Of a stretch of DNA of 64,000 nucleotides, positions 16,695 to 25,230 are shown piece after piece. The stretch comes from Paenibacillus glycanilyticus NBRC 16618 (GTDB lineage Bacteria; Bacillota; Bacilli; Paenibacillales; Paenibacillaceae), in contig NZ_BILY01000028.1 in the NCBI RefSeq assembly GCF_004000805.1, forward strand, positions 24,229 through 88,228. Direction: 5' to 3'. The notes under the pieces are model-generated. The model did no database searches. It had not been told where the DNA came from and saw only the letters and a list, made by a program, of their open reading frames with translations. The translations under genes were made by a program, and so were the position numbers. Within the stretch, counting starts at the first letter, position 1; each line of letters starts with the position of its first letter.

Positions 16695-17552
16695 CTAGGC
16701 GTACATCGTTACGATTACGCCGTCGTAATTGTTGCCGGATACCTCGTACGGCTTGCCGTTCCGCACTTGGACGGTGGCGCCGCTTCCGACCATCGGGTAG
16801 TAGGCGACGGTATATTTTTGACCGCCTGCCGTGATTGACATGGCCTTCGTTTGCTTCAGCTTGTCCAGATACTGCTCCAGCGTCAGATCCTGCTTATACA
16901 TGATGGCGCTATGCGCTTTCCCGACGTAACGGAAATGCCAAGGTTCATATTGAATGCCCGTGATATCTTCTTTCCCTTTCGGATACCGCAAAATAAACCC
17001 GTATTCCCACGCGTGCTTTTTCAGCCATTTGCCTTCCTCGGCTTCGTCCATCTTTGCAGTGGTTGAACCGATATCCAGCGATAAGCCGAGATTATGCTCG
17101 CTGTGGTAAGCAGGAAGCGCATAGTCATGCCCCATATCGCGGTACAGCTGGTCTTGCTTTTCCGCGTCGCGGTAGCCGCTGCTGATGAGAAAATGCTCCA
17201 CACCGTCTTTTTTCGCTCCTTCCACCATCTCGCCAAAGTCCTTTGCCACCGACTCGGACAGCTGAATCGACGGATCTAGCAGGCCGTAGCCTTGCACCAG
17301 ATCCGGGCGATCCGATAGCGAGACGATATCCGAGCGTATTCCTTCCGGATGCAGAGCATAGTCGTTATTCACAAGGAGCAGATCCCCCTTATACATCTGC
17401 TCCTTGCTTACGGTTATCATCTTGCTGTCTTGCTGCGGCAGCGACCCGTTTTCTATATCAACCTTGTCTTCCCCGGCGCTTTTCACATTAAGCTGCGAGA
17501 TCCCGTAACTTAACAGGATGACAAGGATAAACGCAAAAACCCACTTCCTCAT
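16695..17552 (-). CDS. VanY-like D-alanyl-D-alanine carboxypeptidase (M15)
   Basis: Zinc metallopeptidase that removes the terminal D-Ala of peptidoglycan stems, acting outside the membrane. A signal anchor (about residues 4-22) is followed by the M15B/VanY domain: SSGYRD, SEHNLGLSLDIG (metal-binding His and Asp) and EPWHFRYVG (catalytic Glu and last His ligand). A C-terminal extension (about 225-285) follows the catalytic domain. ATG at 17552 is chosen for AAAGGGG upstream. Same strand and order as the vanS- and vanR-like genes before it. Removal of terminal D-Ala lowers glycopeptide binding, so glycopeptide or cell-wall sensing is plausible. No vanHAX genes are nearby. Confidence 0.88.
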   Translation of the reverse strand: MRKWVFAFILVILLSYGISQLNVKSAGEDKVDIENGSLPQQDSKMITVSKEQMYKGDLLLVNNDYALHPEGIRSDIVSLSDRPDLVQGYGLLDPSIQLSESVAKDFGEMVEGAKKDGVEHFLISSGYRDAEKQDQLYRDMGHDYALPAYHSEHNLGLSLDIGSTTAKMDEAEEGKWLKKHAWEYGFILRYPKGKEDITGIQYEPWHFRYVGKAHSAIMYKQDLTLEQYLDKLKQTKAMSITAGGQKYTVAYYPMVGSGATVQVRNGKPYEVSGNNYDGVIVTMYA

Positions 17553-17637
17553 GGCCCCATTCCCCTTTGCTTTGTTCATGCAACTAAGGATATAGGACAC
17601 AATTTAAAAAGAAGTGGGGTAAAAGTTAAAGTTTTTC

Positions 17638-18735
17638 TTAAATCGGCAGCTTAACCGTAAATACGGTACGGATCGTGCTGCTCTCGGCCGTTATGGTGCC
17701 TTGATGCTGCTCGACGATATTTTTGACGATAAACAGCCCTAGCCCCGTGCTTCCTTCGGGAGAACGGGCGCGGTCGCCGGTGTAAAACATGTCGAACAGA
17801 TGCGGCAGATCCTCCGGCTTGATCGAATCGCCGTAATTGATAACCTCCAGAATGGCATGACCGTTCTCGGTTCTTCCCTTGATGTCGACATATTCGCCAT
17901 CCTGACCGTAACGGGCGGCATTGGTCAACAAATTTTCGAATACCCGGGCCAGCAGCTCGCCGTCCGCCTCCATCACGAGATGGGGAGGAAGGTCCAGCCT
18001 TGCCGTCAGGCGGCTCTTCACAAACACCGGGTACAGCTCTTCGCTTAGCTGCATCAGAAGCTCGGACAAGTCAATCTGCTTCTTGTCCAGCGTCAGCATG
18101 CCGTAATTCATCCGGGTAACCTCGAACAGCTCGTCCACCAGCCGCTCCAGCCGCTGCGATTTGTTAAACGCGATAGCGGCAAAATGCCGGACCTGTTCCA
18201 GGGAGAGCTGCTCGTCGCGCAAAATAAAGTCCAGATAGCCAAGCACGGAGGTGAGAGGCGTTCGCAGATCATGCGCGAGATTAAGGACGAGCTGGTCCTT
18301 GCTGCTCTCGGCGAAATCTCCACGCTCCACCGCCTTTTGCAGCATCTCGCCCGCTAGGTTCAGGTCTCCCGCAATAACGCCAAACTCATCGTCGGAAGGA
18401 ACCAGCACCCGCCCGGTGAAATCCCCGTTGGCAAGCCGGTGAATGCCGGTCGAGATTTCCTTGAAATAAGAGACGTATGGCTTGGTGAACAAATAAAAGA
18501 AGAAGAACGATAACGGCAGGAAGAAAATCAGGAAGAAATTCAAATCGCCAATATCGTTAAGCCAGCTGCGGGCCTGAACGATCGGATCGTCCGCGTAACG
18601 GATTCGCTGATTATAGTAAGATTTCAGCAGCCTGTAGATCAGGTAGGTCACCGCTCCCGAGATGAGCAGGCTCATGACGAACAGCTCGATCATGCGGGTA
18701 CGGAAGCTTCGTAATTTTTTAGCCTTGGAAGGCAT
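17638..18735 (-). CDS. VanS-like sensor histidine kinase
   Basis: Membrane histidine kinase of 365 residues: two transmembrane helices (about 15-37 and 66-88) with a short extracellular loop of about 30 residues, a HAMP-like linker, H-box NLAHDLRTPLTSVLGYL, N-box ENLLTNAARYG, and G-boxes (STGLGLFIVK). Short-loop architecture and sequence style resemble VanS and related wall-stress sensors. Its start overlaps the response-regulator gene by 17 bases, so they are co-translated. The ligand is unknown; direct drug or wall-intermediate sensing are both possible. Confidence 0.88.
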   Translation of the reverse strand: MPSKAKKLRSFRTRMIELFVMSLLISGAVTYLIYRLLKSYYNQRIRYADDPIVQARSWLNDIGDLNFFLIFFLPLSFFFFYLFTKPYVSYFKEISTGIHRLANGDFTGRVLVPSDDEFGVIAGDLNLAGEMLQKAVERGDFAESSKDQLVLNLAHDLRTPLTSVLGYLDFILRDEQLSLEQVRHFAAIAFNKSQRLERLVDELFEVTRMNYGMLTLDKKQIDLSELLMQLSEELYPVFVKSRLTARLDLPPHLVMEADGELLARVFENLLTNAARYGQDGEYVDIKGRTENGHAILEVINYGDSIKPEDLPHLFDMFYTGDRARSPEGSTGLGLFIVKNIVEQHQGTITAESSTIRTVFTVKLPI

Positions 18736-19435
18736 AGCCTACCCCCCAGACCGTCTTGATCCATTGCTGATGCTGCTTGTCCTCGCCAAGCTTCTTGCGC
18801 AATGTCCGGATATGAACCATTACCGTGTTGCCGCCACTCTCGTAATAAGCCTCGCCCCATACTTGCTGGAAAATATGCTCCGCGCTGAATACCTTCTTCG
18901 GATGGCTGGCCAGCAGGTGAAGGATATCGAACTCCTTCGGAGTCAGATCAATCCGGTCATTGTACAAGGTAACGGTGCGCTGCTCCTGGTCAATCGTGAG
19001 CCCTCCCGCCACTATCGCGGAAGACGCATGACTTGGTGCGGCTACCGGCTGATTCAACTGCCTGAAGCGTCGCAGCTGGGCGTTTACTCTGGCGAGCAGC
19101 TCCATCGGGTTAAACGGCTTGGTCATATAATCGTCGGCGCCCATAACGAGGCCGGATATTTTATCGAAATCGGAAGTCTTGGCGCTTAGGAAAATAATCG
19201 GCATCCGGTATTGCTGCTCCCGAATAACGCGAACGACTTCGTAGCCGTCCATATGCGGCATCATAATGTCGAGAATAACCAAGTCGATTGTATTCGTCTG
19301 CACGAGACGGACGGCTTCTCTCCCGTCAGCGGCCTTCAGCAGCTGGTAGCCCTCCTTGCCCAGGTGGAGCGCAATCAGCTCCGCGATATCAGGGTCATCC
19401 TCCGCAATCAAGATCGTTGTGCGCTGCATCCCCAT
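18719..19435 (-). CDS. VanR-like response regulator (OmpR family)
   Basis: Receiver domain (about 6-120) with acidic pocket EDD, phosphoacceptor Asp56 (LVILDIMMP) and switch Lys in YMTKPF; C-terminal OmpR winged helix (about 140-236, with LTPKEFDIL and VWGVGYAF). First gene of the vanR-vanS-vanY-like operon. ATG at 19435 follows AAGGAATG; a second in-frame ATG two codons later is possible. Upstream lies the 62-bp hairpin array. Confidence 0.9.
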   Translation of the reverse strand: MGMQRTTILIAEDDPDIAELIALHLGKEGYQLLKAADGREAVRLVQTNTIDLVILDIMMPHMDGYEVVRVIREQQYRMPIIFLSAKTSDFDKISGLVMGADDYMTKPFNPMELLARVNAQLRRFRQLNQPVAAPSHASSAIVAGGLTIDQEQRTVTLYNDRIDLTPKEFDILHLLASHPKKVFSAEHIFQQVWGEAYYESGGNTVMVHIRTLRKKLGEDKQHQQWIKTVWGVGYAFQG

Positions 19436-19560
19436 TGCAAATCATTCCTTATCCAGTTTCTTGTTTATTCCAACTCTTATTGTAACCTCTTGGACGAGCC
19501 ATTACACGAAGTAGTTGCACCTTGGGCTCCAAACCGCGAGGAGAGGGCTGTTTCCGCCTC

Positions 19561-19805
19561 GCGTCCCCGCGCTCATCCCGCTGTAAGACGGTTTTTCCAT
19601 CTTATTCGGTCGTTTCCTCCCCGCGTCCCCACACACATCCCGTTGTAAGACGGTTTTTCCGTCTTATTCGGTCGTTTCCTCCCCGCTTCCCCAAGCACAT
19701 CCCGCTGTAAGACGGTTTTTCCGTCTTATTCGGTCGTTTCCGCCTCGTGTCCCCGCGCTCATCCCACTGTAAGACGGTTTTTCCGTCTTACAGCGGGAGC
19801 GCGGC
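19561..19805. repeat. 62-bp tandem array of hairpin-bearing units (4 copies)
   Basis: Units start at 19561, 19623, 19685 and 19747 (last partial). Each holds TAAGACGGTTTTTCCGTCTTA, an 8-bp stem with a T5 loop, then TTCGGTCGTTTCC. In copy 1 one stem base is changed (CCATCTTA). In copy 4 the stem is extended (CACTGTAAGACGG / CCGTCTTACAGCG). No open frame is conserved across copies. The array fills the gap between the vanR-like start and the terminator of the preceding membrane-protein gene. Confidence 0.85.
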
Positions 19806-19821
19806 GGCACGGGCAAAATAA

Positions 19822-19850
19822 AAACGCCGTCCCCAAATGGGACGGCGTTT
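19822..19850 (-). terminator. Intrinsic terminator after YhgE/Pip-type gene
   Basis: AAACGCCGTCCC / GGGACGGCGTTT 12-bp stem with loop CAAAT, then a T-rich tract on the minus strand. Confidence 0.8.
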
Positions 19851-19859
19851 CACTTTCCA

Positions 19860-21035
19860 TTATATAGAGGCGGCGTTTTGCGACGCTGCCGCTTTTCCTT
19901 TTTTCACGCCTGCGGCAAGCAGCAGAACCAGGCATCCGCCCGCAATGCTCCACAGGACTGCCGCGTTCGAGCTAACGGCATCCAGCCCGCCGAAGTACAT
20001 GATTTCCCGAAGTCCGCCCGCTACGAAGCGAAGCGGTGTCCACGAGTACAGCAGGTTCTGCGTCGCATCCGACAGGAATTCGACCGGCATGTTCAGAATT
20101 GGCATCGAGAAGAACATAAGCAGGACGAGAATCGCCATCGCCGGGAAGCCAATCCAGTTGAGCAGCATCGATTGCAGCAGGTAGAACGCCGAACCGCTCA
20201 GCCATAAGAACAGCCATGTATCGGTTGCATGCGAAAGCTCCATTCCGTACCAAGCGTTAGCCATCCATACGATCAGGCCGGAAGCGGCGCCGATCAGCAC
20301 CAGGCCAATGACCGGCTGCATCAGGTGAGCCGGCCATTGGCGGCCGGCCGCCTTTTTCGCATTATTGCTGGCGAGGAACAGGATCATTGCCGTCACCAGG
20401 CTGCCAATCCACATAATTTGCGTGAGCAGCCCAGGCGCGTTGCCGCTTGCGTTATTAGCGCCAACCGGATGAACGGCTTCTTCCCTCACTTGAATAGGTG
20501 CGAGCAGTGCCGCTGCCGTAGCAGCCGGGATCTGCTCGGAGCGCTGGGATAACTGCTCAAGCGCCGATTTTGACAACTCGAGGGATACCATCTTCATTAC
20601 TTGACCGAGTCCTTGCTTCACAACCGTTGCCGCCTGCGCGTTCATGCCTTCATTACTTATGATTTGCACGGTTGCAGGAGCAGGCGCAGGACCCATCATT
20701 GAGGCTACTCCGGCACTCAAATCCTTCGGCAGCACAAGCGCGCCGTAATAATCGCGCGAGTCCAGCCCTTTGCGCGCTTCTTCTTCCGATCCGACAATCT
20801 TCCAGCTGATTGGCAGCTGTGTATTAGAGGTCAGCTGCTGCTTGATCATTTCGCCCACGGCCAGCTTATCTCCGGTTGGAAGATCAACAGGTTCATCCTG
20901 CACGACCAAAGCCACCGGCACATCATGCGGTTTCGAACCAAGCACGGAACCCATCATCGCAAGTCCAAACACCGTAAGCACAAGCGTAATGATCAGTACG
21001 CCAAGCCATAACATTTTTTGTTTAAAAATATTCAT
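19860..21035 (-). CDS. ABC-2 / YhgE-Pip-type membrane protein
   Basis: 391-residue membrane protein: one N-terminal helix, a large extracellular domain (about 30-210, with the family-type VPVALVVQDEPVDLPTGDKLAVGE), and five to six C-terminal helices. This matches the ABC-2 permease / YhgE-Pip (DUF3533) group, involved in export or in phage and peptide contact, usually without an adjacent ATPase gene, as here. ATG at 21035 is chosen (GGGAGATGGAGA upstream); the longer reading would run through the regulatory gap. A TetR gene is transcribed divergently 176 bases away and is the likely regulator. Confidence 0.75.
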   Translation of the reverse strand: MNIFKQKMLWLGVLIITLVLTVFGLAMMGSVLGSKPHDVPVALVVQDEPVDLPTGDKLAVGEMIKQQLTSNTQLPISWKIVGSEEEARKGLDSRDYYGALVLPKDLSAGVASMMGPAPAPATVQIISNEGMNAQAATVVKQGLGQVMKMVSLELSKSALEQLSQRSEQIPAATAAALLAPIQVREEAVHPVGANNASGNAPGLLTQIMWIGSLVTAMILFLASNNAKKAAGRQWPAHLMQPVIGLVLIGAASGLIVWMANAWYGMELSHATDTWLFLWLSGSAFYLLQSMLLNWIGFPAMAILVLLMFFSMPILNMPVEFLSDATQNLLYSWTPLRFVAGGLREIMYFGGLDAVSSNAAVLWSIAGGCLVLLLAAGVKKGKAAASQNAASI

Positions 21036-21211
21036 AAATCTCCATCTCCCATCTCTATATAAATGAACATTGTGTTGATTAATGATCACGTTGTTAATTA
21101 TAATGAGAGACAAAGGAAACACAATAATCATTCCTCACCTTACTGTTTATTACTCACCACTTCGGGGGGCAGTGTTCATTATCGCCGCAAAAATCGCAGA
21201 GGGAGGCCCTC

Positions 21212-21829
21212 ATGTCCGAGAAAATCGACCGGAGAAAAGCTAAAACAAAGCAGCAGATCCATGATTCGCTAATGGCTCTTATCGCCGAGAAAGGCGTGGA
21301 GCATGTAACGGTTACCGATATTACAAGCCATGCCAACCTGAACCGCGGAACCTTCTATCTGCATTACAAGGATGTGCCCGATGTCCTTCAGCAGCTCAAG
21401 GATCATGTGTTCAAGAGCATTGAGCAGTACGTGGTGAAGCTCGACTTCCGCACGGCAATGGAATACGCCGACCGCCGGGTGCCTTACCCGCTTGGGGTGC
21501 GGATTTTTCAGGAGTTTGCGAAGCATGCCGATTTCTTGAAAGTGATGTTTGGTCCTAAGGGGGATCTCTCCTACGCCATTCAATTCCGCAAGCTCATGGC
21601 CCGGCATATTTACCAGAAGATCGATATTCCCGAGGCCGCTAATCTTAAGATTCGCCGGGATTACGTGGTTGCTTATATGACCTCCGCGCATTTCGGCATG
21701 CTTATGCATTGGATAGAATGCGACCTGGATCAAACGCCGGAGCAGATGGCCTTCATTATGATGAACATCGTGAACTTTGGCCCGCTGGTTTCGTTTGGAA
21801 TAAAAGAAATGCCTCCTGCCAAGTCGTAA
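21212..21829 (+). CDS. TetR family transcriptional regulator
   Basis: 205-residue repressor with helix-turn-helix at about 10-55 (HVTVTDITSHANLNRGTFYLHY, split by the turn) and a C-terminal domain of the TetR_C_8 style seen in regulators of YhgE-type and efflux genes. ATG at 21212 follows GGGAGG. It is divergent from the membrane-protein gene; the shared gap contains ATGAACA (about 21062) and TGTTCAT (about 21173) in inverted orientation, which may be operator halves. Confidence 0.87.
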   Translation: MSEKIDRRKAKTKQQIHDSLMALIAEKGVEHVTVTDITSHANLNRGTFYLHYKDVPDVLQQLKDHVFKSIEQYVVKLDFRTAMEYADRRVPYPLGVRIFQEFAKHADFLKVMFGPKGDLSYAIQFRKLMARHIYQKIDIPEAANLKIRRDYVVAYMTSAHFGMLMHWIECDLDQTPEQMAFIMMNIVNFGPLVSFGIKEMPPAKS

Positions 21830-21872
21830 AAAGAAGAAGAGCCTCCACACCCCGTGAAGGCTCTTCTTCTTT
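21830..21872. terminator. Bidirectional terminator with 15-bp stem
   Basis: AAAGAAGAAGAGCCT / AGGCTCTTCTTCTTT, perfect stem between convergent genes. The stop codon of the minus-strand gene overlaps its last bases. Confidence 0.85.
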
Positions 21873-23322
21873 ATCGTTCATACTCGGAATACCACTTCGG
21901 CACCAAACGCTCAAAGCCGTCATGGTCCTCCCATACTTTATTTACCCGGGTCAGCATATCGTCCAGCTCCTCCGGGCGTACGCGAAGAATCCAGACGATC
22001 GAGGACAGAATCGTCAACGCTATATAAAGCGAATATAAGGCCCAGAAGGAATCCTCAAGCCCCCCTTCCCCGTAATAGCCGTCGATCTGTCCAACCGCAA
22101 ACGGAATGCTGGCCTCCACGCTGAAAAAACCCGCCTTCAGAAATTCATGCACGGGATCTCCCCAGTCAAACCGGTTCACATCAATGACGCCTGATAGCCG
22201 ACCATCCTTCACGATGAGGTTGCCGGTATGAAAGTCGTCATGCTGAAGCTTGCTCGGGCGCCCCTTCAATAAGCCAAGATTCGCTTCAATAAAGGTAAAC
22301 AGCTTCTCCTCGAAAGCAATCGTAACGCCGCTTTGCTCATAGCCCTCCCGGTACCGCCTGTATTTCGCAAGTACGCGGGTTTCCCAAGGCTCGATAGATG
22401 CCGGCGCCTCAATCCGATTGATTTTGCGCAGCTCAGCTCCCGCTTGCAGACCAATCTCATACTGCCGGCTTGCGCTTAAGGCCGGAAGCTCGTCTATCGC
22501 ATCGCCGCCTTTAATGTAAGTCAGCAGCATGTAGCCAAGCCCCAACTCCTCCAGCTTCCCTATCGCAACCGGCAAAGAGCACATAACCTCTTGCTCCCGC
22601 AGCTGCTCAAGGACCCGGAATTCCTGCTGCTTCCTTGCTTCCTCTTCGAGCGCATAGGTTCTGAGCACATACACCGCCTGTCCAAGACGATCGCAAACGG
22701 TATACTTGCCGTCGCCGGAGTAGCCTTTCTGAATGGCCTCCAGCTTCATATCGTCTTGCAGCTCCGGTATGGCCGATAGCCATTCATTCATGTCTGGCCC
22801 TCCTTCCGGTAAAAAGCTTATAAAATCATCCGCATGAGCGCGGATATATAACGCAAGCCTGCGAAGACTGTCCGGCACCCCCGCCTTAAACCGTCTGTAG
22901 CAATCTTCAACCTTCAGGCGCAGCTTATTATCCAGCTCGAGATCTTTAAAAGTTACTTCGCTTAAGGCACGGCCTTGCTGCACCGCATGCAAATCAAGCA
23001 ACAATCGAAGCTCTTCCAGACTGCCGTGCATCGTCTCCGCTCCGAAAAAACGGAGTGCCTTCCAGACGCCATCCGCGTATCCGGGCTGGCTGAGTACATG
23101 GGCGGACCAACAGTACAGCTCCATTGACGAATGCTTGGCATGGTCGTACCAGGCGCTGAACATAAACAAAGCTTTTTGCGGACGGTTAAGTCTGGCAAGC
23201 GCCTCGGACTTTACCGCCATGCTTTTACCTCGGATTTGATCAGCCACCGGCCGTATGCAAGCCCTCCTTAACTCGTCGTCCCCAAGCACATTGAACTGCT
23301 TCCTGCTCATCGCAACCAACAA
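21871..23322 (-). CDS. Fusion: unknown N-terminal domain + APH-fold phosphotransferase
   Basis: Long frame in two parts. Residues 1 to about 175 (from TTG at 23322) are helical and hold LNRPQKALFMFSAWYDHAKH and a segment loosely like DUF4375; I do not recognise it firmly. From about 177 on is a complete APH-fold kinase: ATP-lobe, HDDFHTGN catalytic loop and DVNRFDWGDP. The junction contains AAGGAGGG followed 7 bases later by an in-frame ATG (about 22792), exactly where a stand-alone APH gene would begin. So the kinase may be made as a fusion, separately, or both. TTG at 23322 has AAAAGGGG 7 bases upstream; ATG at 23310 is the alternative. Confidence 0.7.
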   Translation of the reverse strand: MLVAMSRKQFNVLGDDELRRACIRPVADQIRGKSMAVKSEALARLNRPQKALFMFSAWYDHAKHSSMELYCWSAHVLSQPGYADGVWKALRFFGAETMHGSLEELRLLLDLHAVQQGRALSEVTFKDLELDNKLRLKVEDCYRRFKAGVPDSLRRLALYIRAHADDFISFLPEGGPDMNEWLSAIPELQDDMKLEAIQKGYSGDGKYTVCDRLGQAVYVLRTYALEEEARKQQEFRVLEQLREQEVMCSLPVAIGKLEELGLGYMLLTYIKGGDAIDELPALSASRQYEIGLQAGAELRKINRIEAPASIEPWETRVLAKYRRYREGYEQSGVTIAFEEKLFTFIEANLGLLKGRPSKLQHDDFHTGNLIVKDGRLSGVIDVNRFDWGDPVHEFLKAGFFSVEASIPFAVGQIDGYYGEGGLEDSFWALYSLYIALTILSSIVWILRVRPEELDDMLTRVNKVWEDHDGFERLVPKWYSEYER

Positions 23323-23505
23323 AGAAACACCCCTTTTCCACACAAAAGATACGCAAGCAAATGGAAAATGTTGCACCCTGAGTTTAGCGGTTTTCCGCTC
23401 GTCCGCAACATGGTTCGGACGAACTTGGCAAACAATACAGATACCTGTTTTTGTACCGTTCTTCTCAGTTCCCATATCTTTTTCAAGAAAACCCGCTTAC
23501 TATAA

Positions 23506-23534
23506 TTGAGAAACTGTTAAAAAATTAGTACACT
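23506..23534 (+). promoter_or_regulatory. Candidate sigma-A promoter for LLM oxidoreductase
   Basis: TTGAGA, 17-base spacer, TACACT, ending about 27 bases before the start codon. Confidence 0.45.
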
Positions 23535-23560
23535 AGAAGAAATAAAGGAGGCGGACTTAT

Positions 23561-24625
23561 ATGACCGAATCGGCAAACCATTTTGAACTTGGCATTAGTA
23601 CCTTTCTGGAAGCAAAACCACATCCGGGCATGGGCGGGGCTTACAGCCACGCGGAACGGATCCGCAATAGCGTGGAAGAAATGATTCTGGCCGACCAGGT
23701 TGGCCTTGATGTATACGGAATCGGGGAGCATCACCGGCAGGATTACGCGGCAAGCGCTCCGCATGTCATTCTTGCGGCTGCGGCCGCGCAGACGAAGCAT
23801 CTCCGTCTGACCAGCGCCGTTACCGTATTGTCGTCCGACGACCCGGTGCGCGTGTACCAAGGCTTCTCCACCGTTGACGCGATCTCGAACGGCCGTGCCG
23901 AAATTATGGCGGGCAGAGGCTCGTTTATCGAGTCGTTCCCGCTCTTTGGCTACAGCCTCGAGGATTATGACGAGCTGTTCGACGAGAAGCTGGAGCTGCT
24001 GCTCCAAATTACGAAGGAAGAGAAAGTCAGCTGGCAGGGCAACCACCGCGCCGCAATCGATAACCTAGCCGTCTACCCGCGTGCGGTGCAGGACCCGCTT
24101 CCGGTCTGGATCGCAACAGGCGGCAACCCGCAGTCGGCAATTCGCGCGGGCGTGCTTGGCCTTCCTGTCTGCTTCGCGATCATTGGCGGCATGCCGGAGC
24201 GATTCGCTCCGCTTGTTGAGCTTTACAAGGAAGCTTATACCCGTGCCGGCCATGATCCTAAAAAAATGCAAATCGGCACGCACTCGCATGGCTTCGTCAG
24301 CGACACGGATACAAGAGCAACCGAGCTCTTCTACCCTGCCCAGCAGGCGATGATGAACGTCATCGGCCGCGAACGCGGCTGGCCGCCATATACCTTCGAA
24401 GCTTACGATGCGGCTCGCAGCATGCGCGGAGCGCTTTATGTCGGCGAGGCGGAATATGTAGCGGAGAAAATTATTTTGCTGCATAAGAACCTGGGCTTAA
24501 CCCGCTTCTTCCTGCATGTCGACACCAGCTCCATTCCGCATAAGGATATGATGCGCGCCATTGAGCTGCTTGGCACCAAAGTAGCGCCGATTGTCCGCAA
24601 GGAGATCGCTGCTTCGGCAAAATAA
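23561..24625 (+). CDS. Luciferase-like (LLM class) flavin-dependent oxidoreductase
   Basis: 354-residue FMN-dependent monooxygenase of the bacterial luciferase family. Typical stretches: GIGEHHRQDY (about 53-62), LTSAVTVLSSDDPVRVYQ, ISNGRAEIMAGRGS and PVWIATGGNPQSA. It uses reduced flavin and oxygen on an unknown organic substrate. ATG at 23561 follows AAAGGAGG. Monocistronic, with a promoter-like sequence before it and a bidirectional terminator after it. No flavin reductase lies beside it. Confidence 0.9.
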   Translation: MTESANHFELGISTFLEAKPHPGMGGAYSHAERIRNSVEEMILADQVGLDVYGIGEHHRQDYAASAPHVILAAAAAQTKHLRLTSAVTVLSSDDPVRVYQGFSTVDAISNGRAEIMAGRGSFIESFPLFGYSLEDYDELFDEKLELLLQITKEEKVSWQGNHRAAIDNLAVYPRAVQDPLPVWIATGGNPQSAIRAGVLGLPVCFAIIGGMPERFAPLVELYKEAYTRAGHDPKKMQIGTHSHGFVSDTDTRATELFYPAQQAMMNVIGRERGWPPYTFEAYDAARSMRGALYVGEAEYVAEKIILLHKNLGLTRFFLHVDTSSIPHKDMMRAIELLGTKVAPIVRKEIAASAK

Positions 24626-24637
24626 TGGATTAGGCAT

Positions 24638-24672
24638 AAAAAAGTGCGGGCCTGCGAAGGCTCGCACTTTTT
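24638..24672. terminator. Bidirectional intrinsic terminator
   Basis: AAAAAGTGCG...GGCC / GGC...CGCACTTTTT between the LLM gene and the resA-like gene, with A and T runs on both sides. Confidence 0.85.
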
Positions 24673-25215
24673 CTATGGGAAAAGCGGATCAATCGCCGCC
24701 CGCATTTCCTCTTCCGTCATATGGCCAACCCTTCTGAAAACCACGTCGCCCGATTCGTTCACGAGAATAGAGACGGGAATCGATTTGATGCCATAGGCAT
24801 ACGTAACGCTTTTATCCGAATCCAGCACCACCGGGAAATGATATTGCTTCTCCGCGATATATTTGGCCACTTTCCCCTGTTCCTCCCCGACGTCAACGGA
24901 TAGGACAACAAGTCCTTTATCCTTATAATCCTGATACACCTTCTCCAGCGCAGGCATCTCCTTGTCGCACCATTTGCACCAGGTCGCCCAGAAGTTGATG
25001 TAGACGGGCTTTCCTTTCAGACCCGACAGCGTTACTTCCTTGCCGTCCAGATCCTTCAGCGTAAAGTCATCCGCCGGTTCTTTGGCTGCTTCCGTCTTCG
25101 TTTCCGCTGCCAGGGCAGCAGCATCCGTCTTGATCCCGTAGTTTTGTGTCACGTAAAGCGAGAGCAGCACGAACGCAGCAACGGCTCCGATCAGAATCCA
25201 GGTAGATTTTCTCAC
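24673..25215 (-). CDS. resA: ResA/TlpA-type membrane-anchored thiol-disulfide oxidoreductase
   Basis: Extracytoplasmic thioredoxin of 180 residues: signal anchor (about 6-23), then a TlpA/ResA fold with INFWATWCKWCDKE (Cys80, Cys83) and the cis-proline loop IKSIPVSIL. The family reduces disulfides outside the membrane, for example in apocytochrome c, drawing electrons from CcdA. It starts 15 bases after ccdA, so the two are one transcript. No cytochrome-maturation genes (resB, resC) are seen here, so the substrate may be different, perhaps the adjacent surface proteins. The resA name reflects the family; a Bacillus resA orthologue in a res operon may exist elsewhere. Confidence 0.88.
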   Translation of the reverse strand: MRKSTWILIGAVAAFVLLSLYVTQNYGIKTDAAALAAETKTEAAKEPADDFTLKDLDGKEVTLSGLKGKPVYINFWATWCKWCDKEMPALEKVYQDYKDKGLVVLSVDVGEEQGKVAKYIAEKQYHFPVVLDSDKSVTYAYGIKSIPVSILVNESGDVVFRRVGHMTEEEMRAAIDPLFP

Positions 25216-25230
25216 GGCTTGCCCACCTCC

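Noticed and set aside
16695..19435. Complete vancomycin-resistance cluster
   Set aside because: vanH, vanA-type ligase and vanX are not present in the window; only R, S and Y counterparts are.
19561..19805. Short tandem repeats as a CRISPR array
   Set aside because: The spacers between stems are also repeated, not unique, and no cas gene is near.
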